Counted from the first letter of the stretch, positions 28,552 through 38,514 are shown. The stretch is DNA of 64,000 bases from Flavobacterium wongokense (GCF_021608265.1 NZ_JAKIHP010000003.1:248001-312000); one strand, 5' to 3'. Notes: generated from the sequence alone by a model not told the origin. A program made the numbers and translations.

Positions 28552-28570
28552 TAAGGTCGAAATGACCTTA
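28552..28570. repeat. Short palindrome at regulator/operon junction
   Basis: A perfect 7-bp inverted repeat, TAAGGTC and GACCTTA with a 5-nt spacer, overlaps the stop codon of the winged-helix regulator gene and begins the 83-nt gap before the first cupin gene. On the transcribed strand it is followed by A residues, not U, so it is not an ordinary terminator. It could be a leader hairpin or operator. Confidence 0.45.
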
Positions 28571-29101
28571 AACGGTATCTAGTGTACTGGTCATCAGTTC
28601 CTGTTCAAAAACCAATAAACCACTATTATCATGTTGATTGGTCAGATAGAAAACAACTTCCTTCTGTATCTCCAATTCAATCTTATGCGACAATTGTTTT
28701 ATGTATTCTTCATTCAGATCCTTTCCTTCCAAAACCACTTCAATGCGGCCACTATCAATTCCTTTTACATAATCTCCAACAATAAACACGCGGTGCACCG
28801 GTCCCATTCGCTCTAAAACCATCTCAACGATGGTATCCAGGCCAATGTATTTGCGCACAATTTGTTGTAGTAGGATAAAGAATGGATTTTTTTGATTTGC
28901 CTTATAGGTAATCTTCTGATTGTCTTCATTTCTGGTCAGATAACCTGCTTCGGTAAGATTGTTAAGTTCTTTACGGATAGCGTTGGTAGATTCCTGCATT
29001 TCGGATGCCAAACCACGTAGATACCCTTCATTTGCTACGTTTATAAAAAACTTAACAAGAAGACGCAATCGTGTTTTTGAAGTAATTAAATTCTCAAGCA
29101 T
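28568..29101 (-). CDS. Winged-helix transcriptional regulator with C-terminal nucleotidyltransferase-like domain
   Basis: About 177 residues when started at the ATG at 29101. An in-frame TTG at 29125 exists, but it falls inside a good -7 promoter element, so the ATG is preferred. Residues 1-80 form a winged helix of ArsR/MarR type, with GYLRGLASEMQESTNAIRKE as the HTH. Residues 100-175 look like a small nucleotidyltransferase-like domain (VHRVFIVGDYVKGIDSGRIEVVLEG) that lacks clear catalytic aspartates. Regulators of this kind occur at the head of flavobacterial polysaccharide loci. The ligand and targets are unknown. Confidence 0.7.
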   Translation of the reverse strand: MLENLITSKTRLRLLVKFFINVANEGYLRGLASEMQESTNAIRKELNNLTEAGYLTRNEDNQKITYKANQKNPFFILLQQIVRKYIGLDTIVEMVLERMGPVHRVFIVGDYVKGIDSGRIEVVLEGKDLNEEYIKQLSHKIELEIQKEVVFYLTNQHDNSGLLVFEQELMTSTLDTV

Positions 29102-29122
29102 CGATAAAAATTTTCCGAGTAA

Positions 29123-29148
29123 CAAATGTACTCATTAATTTCAATCAA
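29123..29148 (-). promoter_or_regulatory. Bacteroidetes-type promoter for the regulator and polysaccharide operon
   Basis: On the minus strand TACATTTG (29130-29123) is an exact match to the -7 consensus TAnnTTTG. A TTG lies 15 nt upstream (29148-29146), a shorter spacer than usual. Transcription would start near 29116 and give a leader of about 15 nt before the ATG at 29101. Confidence 0.5.
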
Positions 29149-29235
29149 TGTTAAAATTCTAATAAAATAATCATGCAACTTAACAATAACTTAAGATTAA
29201 AGCTACTTTTTTTAAAATGGGAAAAAGGATAAAGC

Positions 29236-29694
29236 TTACTTATGTAAAATGACCTTAACACCCAGCTGTTCTAAGATTAAGGTTATCTGGCTTTTATCAA
29301 CTTTATCGACTATTCCTTTTTGGCCGATGAATGGTCCTGAGGGAATCTCATATAGCGAACCTGGTTCGATGCCAACCACTTCAAATGAAACGACTTTATC
29401 CTGAAGCCATTTCTGAAGTATCTCAATTTCGGAATCTTTGATTATCGCAGGTTGACCAAGCCAATATAAATAGCGGACAACTCCGGACACCTGAAAAACC
29501 GATTCCCGATTATTGGGTTCCAAGCGGACAAATACATACGAAGGCAGCAAAGGAACTTCCACCTTTTTCTTTCGGTCCGACCATTGCCTTTCCTGGATAA
29601 TCAATGGGCAGTATACTTCTATGCCGAGTTGAGCTAAACGCGAAGTTACTTTTTTTTCTTGTCTCGATTCAGTATATAAGGCATACCAAGGCAT
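29236..29694 (-). CDS. UpxY-type transcription antiterminator (NusG paralogue)
   Basis: 152-residue NusG-like protein. The NGN domain covers about 1-100 (WYALYTESRQEKKV near the start, VPLLPSYVFVRL in the middle), and a KOW motif follows at about 108-145 with GPFIGQKGIV. In Bacteroides, UpxY proteins encoded first in a capsule locus prevent premature termination in that locus's long leader. It sits upstream of the whole minus-strand polysaccharide operon, separated from the winged-helix regulator by 134 nt. A locus-specific elongation factor role is strongly suggested. Confidence 0.88.
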   Translation of the reverse strand: MPWYALYTESRQEKKVTSRLAQLGIEVYCPLIIQERQWSDRKKKVEVPLLPSYVFVRLEPNNRESVFQVSGVVRYLYWLGQPAIIKDSEIEILQKWLQDKVVSFEVVGIEPGSLYEIPSGPFIGQKGIVDKVDKSQITLILEQLGVKVILHK

Positions 29695-29784
29695 AATACT
29701 AATTTAATGGAAAGCTTCCGGGTTTAGGTTTTCAAAAATACTGAAAAAGTACGTACCAGTCTGCCTGAGTCTATTTTTAAATAA

Positions 29785-29817
29785 CAAAAAAAAGACCCTC
29801 GATTGCTCGAAGGTCTT
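29785..29817 (-). terminator. Intrinsic terminator of the 2850-residue adhesin gene
   Basis: Hairpin arms 29792-29802 (AAGACC, mismatch, TCGA) and 29807-29817 (TCGA, mismatch, GGTCTT) surround a TTGC loop. On the minus strand it is followed by eight to nine U residues. It lies 24 nt after the adhesin stop and separates that gene from the polysaccharide locus. Confidence 0.85.
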
Positions 29818-29840
29818 TTCATTATTTAAAAAGATTTGAA

Positions 29841-32800
29841 TTATCTTTTTACAACTCTAACAGTTTCAACACTATCCTCTTGTGATACAACTACGTTGTA
29901 AACACCAGCTGGATATTGATTTCCTATTGTTGTTGTCTGCATATCCGAAACTCTTACGTCTCTTTGTTCAATCAATCTTCCGATCATGTCGTAAACTTTA
30001 ATATTTACGTTTGACTCACTAGACGATTTCACATCAAGCATAAAGTTGTTCGCAAATGGGTTTGGATAAGCTGTAGCTTTAAATGGAATTGCCATTTCAG
30101 CTTTAGCTGCCGGAGGCGTGTGTAAGTCACAAGCCGTTGAGTAATCTCCAAATACGCCATTCAATTTGATTGCAACAGAAACCTGGTAGTTTTTACCTGG
30201 TTGAGCAATTGAGAACTCATTCAATTTGAAGTAAGAGTAAACAATCTCTCTCTCTTGAGAGTTAAGAACATCCTCTCCACTAACTTCCTCTAACAATACT
30301 TTGTAGTGAGGGAATCCTGGATAAGGTGTAATGTTCAACTGTTGCGTCAATGGTGTAGCCGCAACCAATCCACATTGTGATGGAACTAAACTAGTCGTTG
30401 GGAAGAACGGTGTAGTAACTTTACACTCCGGTCCATAACCCGACCATACTGTTGTAGAACCATTCAGGATGCTGTACTGTACAGAGATTGAATACGCTGT
30501 ATTGTATGCCAATGTTCCAAAGGCTGTCAACGATGAGAAACGGCTCGCACTAACTGCACTATAAGTGTAAGCTGGAGTTGGTCCGTTATCTGCAAACAAT
30601 CTGATACGGAATTGGTATCCTGTAGCATAAGATGCAGCTGTCGCTGAAATGTTCGCGTTCAATGTAGAAACTTGTGTTCCACATGTTGGCGAAGCCATAG
30701 TTGTCAATGGAATTGATGGTGTATTTACTGTACACTCTGCTCCATATCCTGATTGAACAGGTAAGTTGCTTACAGGATCAGTAAAGGTATACTGAACCGA
30801 AACTTTGTAGCTTGTTCCATATTGTAATGGGAATCCTGTGAATGTATTCGCTCCAACAAAACGTGTAGCTGACTGTGATGTAGCATACGTTGGTGATGGG
30901 TTAGCGTCATTCAAACGGATACGGAAAGTATAACCTGTAGCATTCAATCCCTGGTTCGCTGTAAGCGTTGAAGATAAAGAAGCTAAGGTAGCGCCACAAC
31001 TAGCTGTGTTCAATGTAATCAACTGAACACTTGGTGAGAATACTGTAATCGTATTTCCTGCAAAAGGAACAATCTCTTCATTGATAACTGCAGATGCCTT
31101 AATGGTATACTGAGCTCCATGTGTATGAAGCGCTGCAGGAATCGTCACGTAACGTGAAGTTTGGATGATATCCGCAGATACTGCACCTGTAGTCACGTTT
31201 GTGATAGAGAAACGATATTTAAGATTCGTAAATGTACTATAAGTATATGGTACTGCAGGTATTGCTGTTGCCAATGATGTTAATGTAGTACCATTGTATG
31301 ACGGAGTCATGTTAACAACAACCGGAGTACATCCTTGTGATAATGTAGTTGAACAGTTTTCTAGGATACCATTCCAGCAGATTTCTGCAACACCATTAAC
31401 TGTATTAGTAATACTGTTACTAGTTGCATTGTCAGTTGTTCTACAAGTACCACCAGTTACTGAAATTACAACAGATACCGATTGACCATTAGTCAAACCA
31501 GAAGTTGTAAACGTATTTGATGTACTAGTTTGAACAGTTGTAGCACCTACTTTGAATGCATAAGTTACAACAACTGGTCCTGTACCATAATAGTCACCAT
31601 CATTCAGACCACTTAAACTTGAAGCAGTAGCTGTGAATGTAACGCTTGTTCCAGCGCAGAAAGTGTTATCTGCATCATTGCTCGCCAATGTTACTTGTGG
31701 AGTCAATGGAGAACTTACGTCTGGATCACTATCATCACAGTCACCTGTAGTAGTAACATAACCTAATCCTGTAAGATCATTACATGACGTTTGACTATCT
31801 TCCGGAATAGTACTTCCTACTCCATCACCGTCATTATCAAAATAGTAAGTTACTAAAGTACCAACTGTCATGCTTACTGAAGCACAAGTAGTATTGTTTC
31901 CTGTACCTTCTGCACGAACATAATATGTTCCGCTGCTTGGTATTGAAACATTCGCGAATGTAGCTGTAGAAGATGTAGCAACTAACGTACCTCCGCCTTC
32001 TGTACCACAACCACCTCTATACAATTTCCATGAAGCACCAGTTCCTAAAGAACCACCTGTAACAGTGAAATTAACATTACCTGGGCCGCAAATTGTATTA
32101 CCCGCAGCACTTGAAGTAATTGAAGTCGGCGCTACAGAAGGGATAATTGGAAGTTCTGAAACGCAGAATGTAAAGTCACCTTGATTGGCTACAGTTGTAG
32201 AATATACAATTACATAGTAATCTGTATTTGGAGTTAAACCTGTCCAAGTACCTGTAGTACCCGCAACAGATGCATCATTACAGCTTCCACTGTAAACGCT
32301 TCCGCAAGCTGTATATAAACCAAAGGTAATCAAACCTGTTCCACTTAAATCTGTAAACTTGTAGTTAAGTGAAGTGTTTGCACCACTGTTGAATTTATAG
32401 AATACATCATAATAAGTAGCAAATAAATCACAAGAGTTTTTAACAACTCCTGGTGAAGGTTGTGCATTAATGGTTGTTCCAGCTACTTCATTCGCAGGAC
32501 AAGTACCATCAGCACCTACTGTTAAGGTAACTACACCTGAACAGTTATCATTCGCTGGAGGTAGAGGACATGCAACATCTTCGTAAATTTTGATGTTGAA
32601 TGTACCAGTAGATGTAGCGCTATAAGGCCAAACCTGAACATAGTAAGTTGCTCCTGGCGTTAATGAACAGAATGATAATTCTGGCATTAAGCTGTTGAAG
32701 TCATCACTACATCCTAAAGCATTTCCGGCAACTGCAGGACAAGAATCCCATACCTGCATCACAAAATCTGTAAGTGAACCACCAATAGTAGTAATTACAA

Positions 32801-35800
32801 CTTTGTTACCATTTGCCGGAGCAACGAATTTAACCCAACGGTCTTTTTTACTAGGGTTTCCTGTAGCATCACTACAAGTACCTGCAGGACCGTCTGAACT
32901 TACACCAGTTGATAAGATTGTATCTGGAGCAGCAGCTAAGCTGGCAGCAACAACTACAGTTCCTGCAGTTGCACAGCTTTCACCTTCAGTTAAAGTGAAA
33001 GTAGTTGGTCCAGCCCAGTTTGATGAACCATCAGTACCTGTACAATTAGTTCTTACATATAAGCTGTAAGCTACATTGACTGTCAATCCAGGAACATCAT
33101 TAACAGAAGTTGCAGCAGTTGTTCCAGAGGTTTGTAAACCTGTAGCACCGCTTCCTCCTGCACCTGATGTACGGATTTCCCAATCGTAATTTGTTGCAGT
33201 TCCAATTGTTTGAGCTGTCCATGAAATATCAGCTGTAGTTAGAGTAAGATCGCTTACTGTTAAAGCTGAAGGAGTTCCACACGTTGGTGGTCCATCGATA
33301 GTCAAATCATATCCTGCAATACATGCCGGAGCAATCCAGTTGTCAACAACAAGGTAATAAGTAACACCTGCTGTTAAAGTAGGAGTCATAGTTCTTGTTA
33401 ATCCTGTAGATGCCTGAACATTACCAACACAAGTACTTCCTGTTGTAAACGGACATCCTGCATATAGCTGGATACCTGCATCATCATCAGAAGTTGTTGT
33501 TAGAAGGATAGTATGCATACCTGTTTGAGTCGGAGTAAAGATATATGTTCTGTCTTCACCACCGTAGTAGTTTGTACTACCAGTTACACAAGTAACATTA
33601 GATGAAGTAACATTATTTCCGCTTCCACAAGTAGTTTGTGCAGTTGTAGCGTAAGGGATACTAGGAACCAATACTCTGTTAACTCCTAATCCTGTAGGAC
33701 AAGAGTTTGGAGTAGTAAAGCTTTGTGGGCCTGCCCATGTTGATGAGCCATCTGCTCCTGTACAATTTGTTCTAACATATAAGCTATAAGTAACGTTCGC
33801 TGATAATCCAGGAACATCATTAACAGAAGTTGATGCAGTGTTTCCAGAGTTAATTAACCCTGTTGCTCCACTACCTCCGGCACCTGATGTACGGATTTCC
33901 CAGTCATAAGTTGCAGCTGTTCCTAATGATGGAGCAGTCCATGCAATATCAACACTAGTTCCTGCAGCAAAATCAGTTGTAGCCAATCCTGTTGGAACAC
34001 CACAAGTTGGTGGAGGCGTAATGCTTAAGCTATACGTTCCAACACAAGCAGGTGAAGGGAAATTATCAACAACTAAATAATAAGTAATTCCAGCTGTTAA
34101 AGCTTGGTTTATTGTCCTTGTCAATCCTGTAGTTCCTATTGCACTTGTCAAACAAGTACTTCCTACAGTAAACGGACAACCTTCGTATAACATAATACCA
34201 GCATCATCATCTGTAGAAGTAGTTAAAAGGATTGTATGAACTCCTGTTACTGTTGGAGTAAAGATATAAGTTCTGTCTTGTCCACCGAAGTAGTTTCCAC
34301 TTCCTGTAGGAACACAAACAACATTGGTAGAAGTAAGATTGTTTCCGCTTCCACAAGTTGTTTGTCCTGAAGTTGTGTAAGGGATGCTTCCTACTGTTAC
34401 AGAGTTAACTCCCAATGATCCAGGACAAGATGCAGCAGTAACGGTAATTGCAAATTCACTTGAAACAACGTCCGCACATCCTGAGATAGAACGTGCAAAT
34501 ACTACATAATAAACACCAGTTGCACTAAATGAAAGGTTAGCCGGATTTGTTGTAGCACTTGCTATATTAGTATAAGGGCCTCCACTAACAGTAGAAGATT
34601 TCCATTGGAAAGTAGAACCTCCTGTACCATTTTCACTATAAGAACCTACTGCATTTACAGGTAAGCTAGATGGACCGCTTATAGTACCTGCAGTTGCAGA
34701 AGGTACAACATTGAATGTCCATGTAGGACATCCAGAAGCTGCTCCAATAGCATTAACAGGAGTTACAGACCAAGTATGTGGACCTAAAGCAAAAGGACTT
34801 GCAGGAGTATATGAAGTTGTAGTTAATCCATTGAATGGAACACCATCAACTACTAAGTTATAAGAAGTTCCTCCAGCTGGCCAAGTAAGGGTAACAGAAG
34901 CACTATCACAAGTTGAGCCTCCATCTGCAGGAGCAGTTGGACCACTCAAACAACTTGGTGCACTACCTGTAACACAAATAGTAAAGTTACCTGTTCCATA
35001 ACCTGAAAGAGCATGGTAAACACGTACGAAATAAGTGTTTCCAGGGATTAATCCAGAAGTAGAAACTACTTCAGCCTCACCTCCAACACCATTGTTTTGG
35101 CAGGCAACCGTAGTTAAAGTACCCGAACATAAATTGTTAGAAGATGAGAATATCTGAACTATCGGATTAAATCCTGCAGCACCAGGTGTTACTGTAACCG
35201 TTGGATTAGCAGTTGGAGCAACAAATGAATAGTAAACATCATCGTCAGAAACACCTCCACAACCAGCTTCTGGAGAAGCAGTTGCATTTTGTGTTGTTCC
35301 ACTTGTAGTTGTACAAGTTCCTGATACACTTAATGGAGTAGCATTACAAATTGCATCATTGGCAGGAGCCTCTGGAGTAGCGTTTACGATGATTGAGAAA
35401 TCACCAGTAACACCATAACCCGGAGCGGCAATCTTCACAGTTGGAGTAGCCGAATAGCCAGTACCTCCTTGTGAACTTTGTAAAGCCACAGCTGAAATTG
35501 CACCACCAGTTACGGTTACTTTTGCTACAGCACCAGAACCTGTTGCGTCAGTAATGTAAACAAAAGGAGTAGCAGTAAGTCCATTACCACCATAACAGGT
35601 AACATAACCTGAACCTCCTACAAGACCAGTAAATCCGGTAATAACACCGCCAGAAACCGTTGCATTAACAGTAGCAGTAGTACCACCACCTGTATGATAA
35701 ACACGTACATAGTAGTCATTACCAATAACAGTAGATACGTCAGTACCATTGATAGTTTCAGTTAATGAAGTACCTGTCATACTGTTTGCATTTTTAGATG

Positions 35801-38393
35801 CAACCGGAGTAGTGAAAGTTGGATCGGTAGTACCGTTAAATAATTGCATTGCTGCATCATAACCTCCTGCACCTCTCAAACTTATAGTAGTGTTTGTTGA
35901 AATAGCATTGAATTTAAACCAAACGTCATCGTCTGCATTCGTAGAAGCTATAGGTGCTGCTACTCCTGTAGTTGCAGTTGCAAATGCAGAAGAATAGAAC
36001 GAACCGCATAAGTTAGCAGGCGTAGTTGGTAGTGGAGTCAAAGTAATTGCCCCAGCAGGATCATCATTCGATGGTGGTCCTGGAACGGCTGGTTGTGGAT
36101 CGTTTGCACGTATTGAACCAGCTGGTGTAAAAGTATATTTACTGTTACAATCAGGCAATACAGACAATTTATTGATACCTTCATTGGTCATAATTCCACC
36201 AAGGCTGGTAAAGCTTAATGAGTTAGCTTGTTGTAATCCCATTACATCACCTGCTGCTGCAGGAGTTGCCCATGTTCCGGCAACCATACCTATAGTATAG
36301 TTATAAGCAAGTCCGTTGGTTACAGTTGCATTAACTGGATTCGTACCATCAAACCCTTGCATAACACCATAAACGTATTCAATTACGTTAGTAGTTTCGT
36401 ATAATTTCACTTGGAAATTCAAACTTGGACCAGGATAATTAAATAACTCTAAGTTTTCCCATTGTACAGTCAATACTCGGTTAGGAGCAGATCCTGTAAC
36501 CTCATATTTAATAAACTGCGAGTTAGGAGTACTAACATTATTCACAAATAAATCTTCCCAGAATGGAGCCAAAACATAGTTATTAGATGTAGAAGCTGTT
36601 AACCCATTATTAAAGGTAGTACTTGTATTTCCTGCATTCAATGTCATAAATCCATTGGTACATACACGGAAAGTATTAAATGTACTTCCTGCATAAGTAA
36701 ATGGGAAAAATGAGAATTGTCCGTAGTTTGTATCATCAGCATTCGCTGTTGTTGAATTAACCGTAGTTGCAGTTCCTGATACTGGTGTATAAGTCGTTGA
36801 ACTTCTGGCAATAGTATATTTCAATTTGTCAGCAGGAGCCGAAGAAATGCTGGTTCCTGTTGTGTTGTAGTAATAAGCCGGTGAAGTACATTTGTTACTT
36901 TCATAAGCTCTGAAATAATAAGTAGTTCCTGCAACCAATCCGGTTACAGTTACTGTTGAAGCTGTACCGTCATAAACTAATTTTTGTCCTGGAGCAGTAT
37001 ACACTGTACTAGCTGTTCCAGGTGAAGTGTTGTCTGTTGGATTAGTGAATGAATTCGAATCGCTGATAAATATCGAACGGTTATTTCCGTTCCCTGCAGT
37101 CCAAGTTAAAGTAATACTTGTTGCTGTAGATGCAGATACTGAAAAATTACTGATTTGTGTTGTTGGACCAACCTGACCCGAAACACTAACACTATTAGTT
37201 ACATCGGAAGCACTTGCCGCCAAGCAGATAGTTCTTCTTCTGTATAATTGTGTACCACTTCCTGCTACATAAGCTGGAGTTGTATAACCTGCATTTGTAG
37301 AGGTACCTCCTGCATTTGACCAGTTTGATCCTCCATCAGTAGAAACTTCCCATTGAAAAGTTAAACCCGAAACACCTGTCTGGCTTCCGGTAACAGTAAA
37401 CGCCTGAGTTGAACCAGGACAGATATTCACCGCAAGTGGTGCAGCTGATCCCGGTGCAGGTGTAGAGTTACACGGTGTCGGTGGTGTATAAGTATAAGTC
37501 ATTCCATTACTTGGCATTCCAGGAGGAGAAGCAGTACTGTTTCCTGACTGAGTCGCACTATTTGATCCTCCGGCAGTTGAAGCTGTGAATAAAACACCCG
37601 CAGCGTTTGTTCTGTTAAGGAAATCTGTATTAGCAGCACCTCTCAAACCAATTTGTGGTAAACCTGAAGCCGCAGTAGAACCTACAGCATAAGAACCAGG
37701 ACCATAATGTATGATTACATTATTGGTAGTCTCCTGTAATCTGATCTGGATATTTGTTCCATAAGCACTTGTAGTTGAAGTGTCAAAAGTAGGACGCAAA
37801 TCCTTCCATTGGATTACGATTTCACGGTTAGGAGCAGTTCCTACCACGTCCCAACGGATTTCACCCGTTCTTCCACCTAAACTGAAAAAGCTGTTGGTAT
37901 CCATACCCCATGCTGAAACAGCACCGGCATATCCCGTAGAAGCACTAATAGGTGCATAACCTGTCGTAGAACCACTCGAAGCTGGAGCAGTTGTTCCAAA
38001 AGTTATGAAACCGTTAGTACTAACTCTACATGTGGTATAACCAATTCCGTTGAACGTAAAAGTAAACGGAAATGTACCTGTTGTAAAGATAGTGTCGTCT
38101 AATGAGCCTCCAGTTGTATTGGCTGTTGCAGTCCCCAAGATTGCACCGCCTCCGGCAACAGCACCAGTTAAGAGGTTAAAAGAACTGGTACCCTGGGAAA
38201 ACCCATAATTCGAAACCTGTGCCATCGCACCATTACCTCCAAAAAGGCAACAGACTAACAGCACCAAACTAACAAGCCAGGATGTAAATCCTGACTTAGT
38301 GGAAGAACTCGGCGGTGAGCCAACGTCCATTCCAACTCCACTTTTGAGTGTCGTATCCATACGCCAACTCAAAGGATTGTAATTTTGATTCAT
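29841..38393 (-). CDS. Giant T9SS-secreted adhesin-like multidomain protein
   Basis: 2850 residues, Thr/Ser/Gly-rich. A hydrophobic signal segment lies at about 38-58, ending MAQ, after an unusually long polar N-region; M12 and M22 are alternative starts. Modules in order: an N-terminal beta domain (about 62-305, with CRVSTNGFITFG), an Ig-like domain, Fn3, a second copy of the N-terminal-type domain near 525-760 (RVCTNGFMTLN), PPC-like domains, a tandemly duplicated 242-residue unit, further Ig/PPC modules and three related repeats of about 115 residues. The last 80 residues are a T9SS type A sorting domain (AYPNPFANNF, then KVYDMIGRL, ending VKR). It should be exported by the Por system and attached to the cell surface. 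The ligand is unknown. Confidence 0.9.
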   Translation of the reverse strand: MNQNYNPLSWRMDTTLKSGVGMDVGSPPSSSTKSGFTSWLVSLVLLVCCLFGGNGAMAQVSNYGFSQGTSSFNLLTGAVAGGGAILGTATANTTGGSLDDTIFTTGTFPFTFTFNGIGYTTCRVSTNGFITFGTTAPASSGSTTGYAPISASTGYAGAVSAWGMDTNSFFSLGGRTGEIRWDVVGTAPNREIVIQWKDLRPTFDTSTTSAYGTNIQIRLQETTNNVIIHYGPGSYAVGSTAASGLPQIGLRGAANTDFLNRTNAAGVLFTASTAGGSNSATQSGNSTASPPGMPSNGMTYTYTPPTPCNSTPAPGSAAPLAVNICPGSTQAFTVTGSQTGVSGLTFQWEVSTDGGSNWSNAGGTSTNAGYTTPAYVAGSGTQLYRRRTICLAASASDVTNSVSVSGQVGPTTQISNFSVSASTATSITLTWTAGNGNNRSIFISDSNSFTNPTDNTSPGTASTVYTAPGQKLVYDGTASTVTVTGLVAGTTYYFRAYESNKCTSPAYYYNTTGTSISSAPADKLKYTIARSSTTYTPVSGTATTVNSTTANADDTNYGQFSFFPFTYAGSTFNTFRVCTNGFMTLNAGNTSTTFNNGLTASTSNNYVLAPFWEDLFVNNVSTPNSQFIKYEVTGSAPNRVLTVQWENLELFNYPGPSLNFQVKLYETTNVIEYVYGVMQGFDGTNPVNATVTNGLAYNYTIGMVAGTWATPAAAGDVMGLQQANSLSFTSLGGIMTNEGINKLSVLPDCNSKYTFTPAGSIRANDPQPAVPGPPSNDDPAGAITLTPLPTTPANLCGSFYSSAFATATTGVAAPIASTNADDDVWFKFNAISTNTTISLRGAGGYDAAMQLFNGTTDPTFTTPVASKNANSMTGTSLTETINGTDVSTVIGNDYYVRVYHTGGGTTATVNATVSGGVITGFTGLVGGSGYVTCYGGNGLTATPFVYITDATGSGAVAKVTVTGGAISAVALQSSQGGTGYSATPTVKIAAPGYGVTGDFSIIVNATPEAPANDAICNATPLSVSGTCTTTSGTTQNATASPEAGCGGVSDDDVYYSFVAPTANPTVTVTPGAAGFNPIVQIFSSSNNLCSGTLTTVACQNNGVGGEAEVVSTSGLIPGNTYFVRVYHALSGYGTGNFTICVTGSAPSCLSGPTAPADGGSTCDSASVTLTWPAGGTSYNLVVDGVPFNGLTTTSYTPASPFALGPHTWSVTPVNAIGAASGCPTWTFNVVPSATAGTISGPSSLPVNAVGSYSENGTGGSTFQWKSSTVSGGPYTNIASATTNPANLSFSATGVYYVVFARSISGCADVVSSEFAITVTAASCPGSLGVNSVTVGSIPYTTSGQTTCGSGNNLTSTNVVCVPTGSGNYFGGQDRTYIFTPTVTGVHTILLTTSTDDDAGIMLYEGCPFTVGSTCLTSAIGTTGLTRTINQALTAGITYYLVVDNFPSPACVGTYSLSITPPPTCGVPTGLATTDFAAGTSVDIAWTAPSLGTAATYDWEIRTSGAGGSGATGLINSGNTASTSVNDVPGLSANVTYSLYVRTNCTGADGSSTWAGPQSFTTPNSCPTGLGVNRVLVPSIPYATTAQTTCGSGNNVTSSNVTCVTGSTNYYGGEDRTYIFTPTQTGMHTILLTTTSDDDAGIQLYAGCPFTTGSTCVGNVQASTGLTRTMTPTLTAGVTYYLVVDNWIAPACIAGYDLTIDGPPTCGTPSALTVSDLTLTTADISWTAQTIGTATNYDWEIRTSGAGGSGATGLQTSGTTAATSVNDVPGLTVNVAYSLYVRTNCTGTDGSSNWAGPTTFTLTEGESCATAGTVVVAASLAAAPDTILSTGVSSDGPAGTCSDATGNPSKKDRWVKFVAPANGNKVVITTIGGSLTDFVMQVWDSCPAVAGNALGCSDDFNSLMPELSFCSLTPGATYYVQVWPYSATSTGTFNIKIYEDVACPLPPANDNCSGVVTLTVGADGTCPANEVAGTTINAQPSPGVVKNSCDLFATYYDVFYKFNSGANTSLNYKFTDLSGTGLITFGLYTACGSVYSGSCNDASVAGTTGTWTGLTPNTDYYVIVYSTTVANQGDFTFCVSELPIIPSVAPTSITSSAAGNTICGPGNVNFTVTGGSLGTGASWKLYRGGCGTEGGGTLVATSSTATFANVSIPSSGTYYVRAEGTGNNTTCASVSMTVGTLVTYYFDNDGDGVGSTIPEDSQTSCNDLTGLGYVTTTGDCDDSDPDVSSPLTPQVTLASNDADNTFCAGTSVTFTATASSLSGLNDGDYYGTGPVVVTYAFKVGATTVQTSTSNTFTTSGLTNGQSVSVVISVTGGTCRTTDNATSNSITNTVNGVAEICWNGILENCSTTLSQGCTPVVVNMTPSYNGTTLTSLATAIPAVPYTYSTFTNLKYRFSITNVTTGAVSADIIQTSRYVTIPAALHTHGAQYTIKASAVINEEIVPFAGNTITVFSPSVQLITLNTASCGATLASLSSTLTANQGLNATGYTFRIRLNDANPSPTYATSQSATRFVGANTFTGFPLQYGTSYKVSVQYTFTDPVSNLPVQSGYGAECTVNTPSIPLTTMASPTCGTQVSTLNANISATAASYATGYQFRIRLFADNGPTPAYTYSAVSASRFSSLTAFGTLAYNTAYSISVQYSILNGSTTVWSGYGPECKVTTPFFPTTSLVPSQCGLVAATPLTQQLNITPYPGFPHYKVLLEEVSGEDVLNSQEREIVYSYFKLNEFSIAQPGKNYQVSVAIKLNGVFGDYSTACDLHTPPAAKAEMAIPFKATAYPNPFANNFMLDVKSSSESNVNIKVYDMIGRLIEQRDVRVSDMQTTTIGNQYPAGVYNVVVSQEDSVETVRVVKR
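32976..34427 (-). repeat. Tandem 726-bp (242-codon) duplication inside the adhesin gene
   Basis: Unit 1 (34427-33702) and unit 2 (33701-about 32976) encode nearly the same series: CPxxLGVN, IPYxTxxQTTCGSGNN, DRTYIFTPT, TYYLVVDN, PPTCG, then YDWEIRTSGAGGSGATGL and YSLYVRTNCTG. The boundaries come from the equivalent Cys codons. Each unit combines a PPC-like and an Fn3 module. Confidence 0.8.
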
Positions 38394-38472
38394 AGTTAAA
38401 ATTTAAATTTAGATGTCTAATGTAGAGATATATTTTAACAAAATGTTAATGATAATCTAAATTATTTTGCAT

Positions 38473-38514
38473 TTAATCGATAATATCGACGAAAAACATA
38501 TAAAAATCGATTAA
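38473..38514. promoter_or_regulatory. Inverted repeat in the divergent adhesin intergenic region
   Basis: TTAATCGAT (38473-38481) and ATCGATTAA (38506-38514) form a perfect 9-bp inverted repeat in the 467-bp gap between two divergently transcribed T9SS cargo genes. A dyad of this size between divergent genes is a plausible regulator binding site. No other gene is supported in the gap. Confidence 0.4.

Noticed and set aside
28552..28570. Considered as a transcription terminator
   Set aside because: On the transcribed (minus) strand the stem is followed by A residues, not U, and the operon continues.
28568..29125. Start of the winged-helix regulator at the TTG codon
   Set aside because: The codon is part of a -7 promoter element, and an ATG lies eight codons further in.
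32695..33069. 124-codon plus-strand frame inside the giant adhesin gene
   Set aside because: Antisense to Thr/Ser-rich repeats, which commonly leave long open frames on the other strand. No own features.
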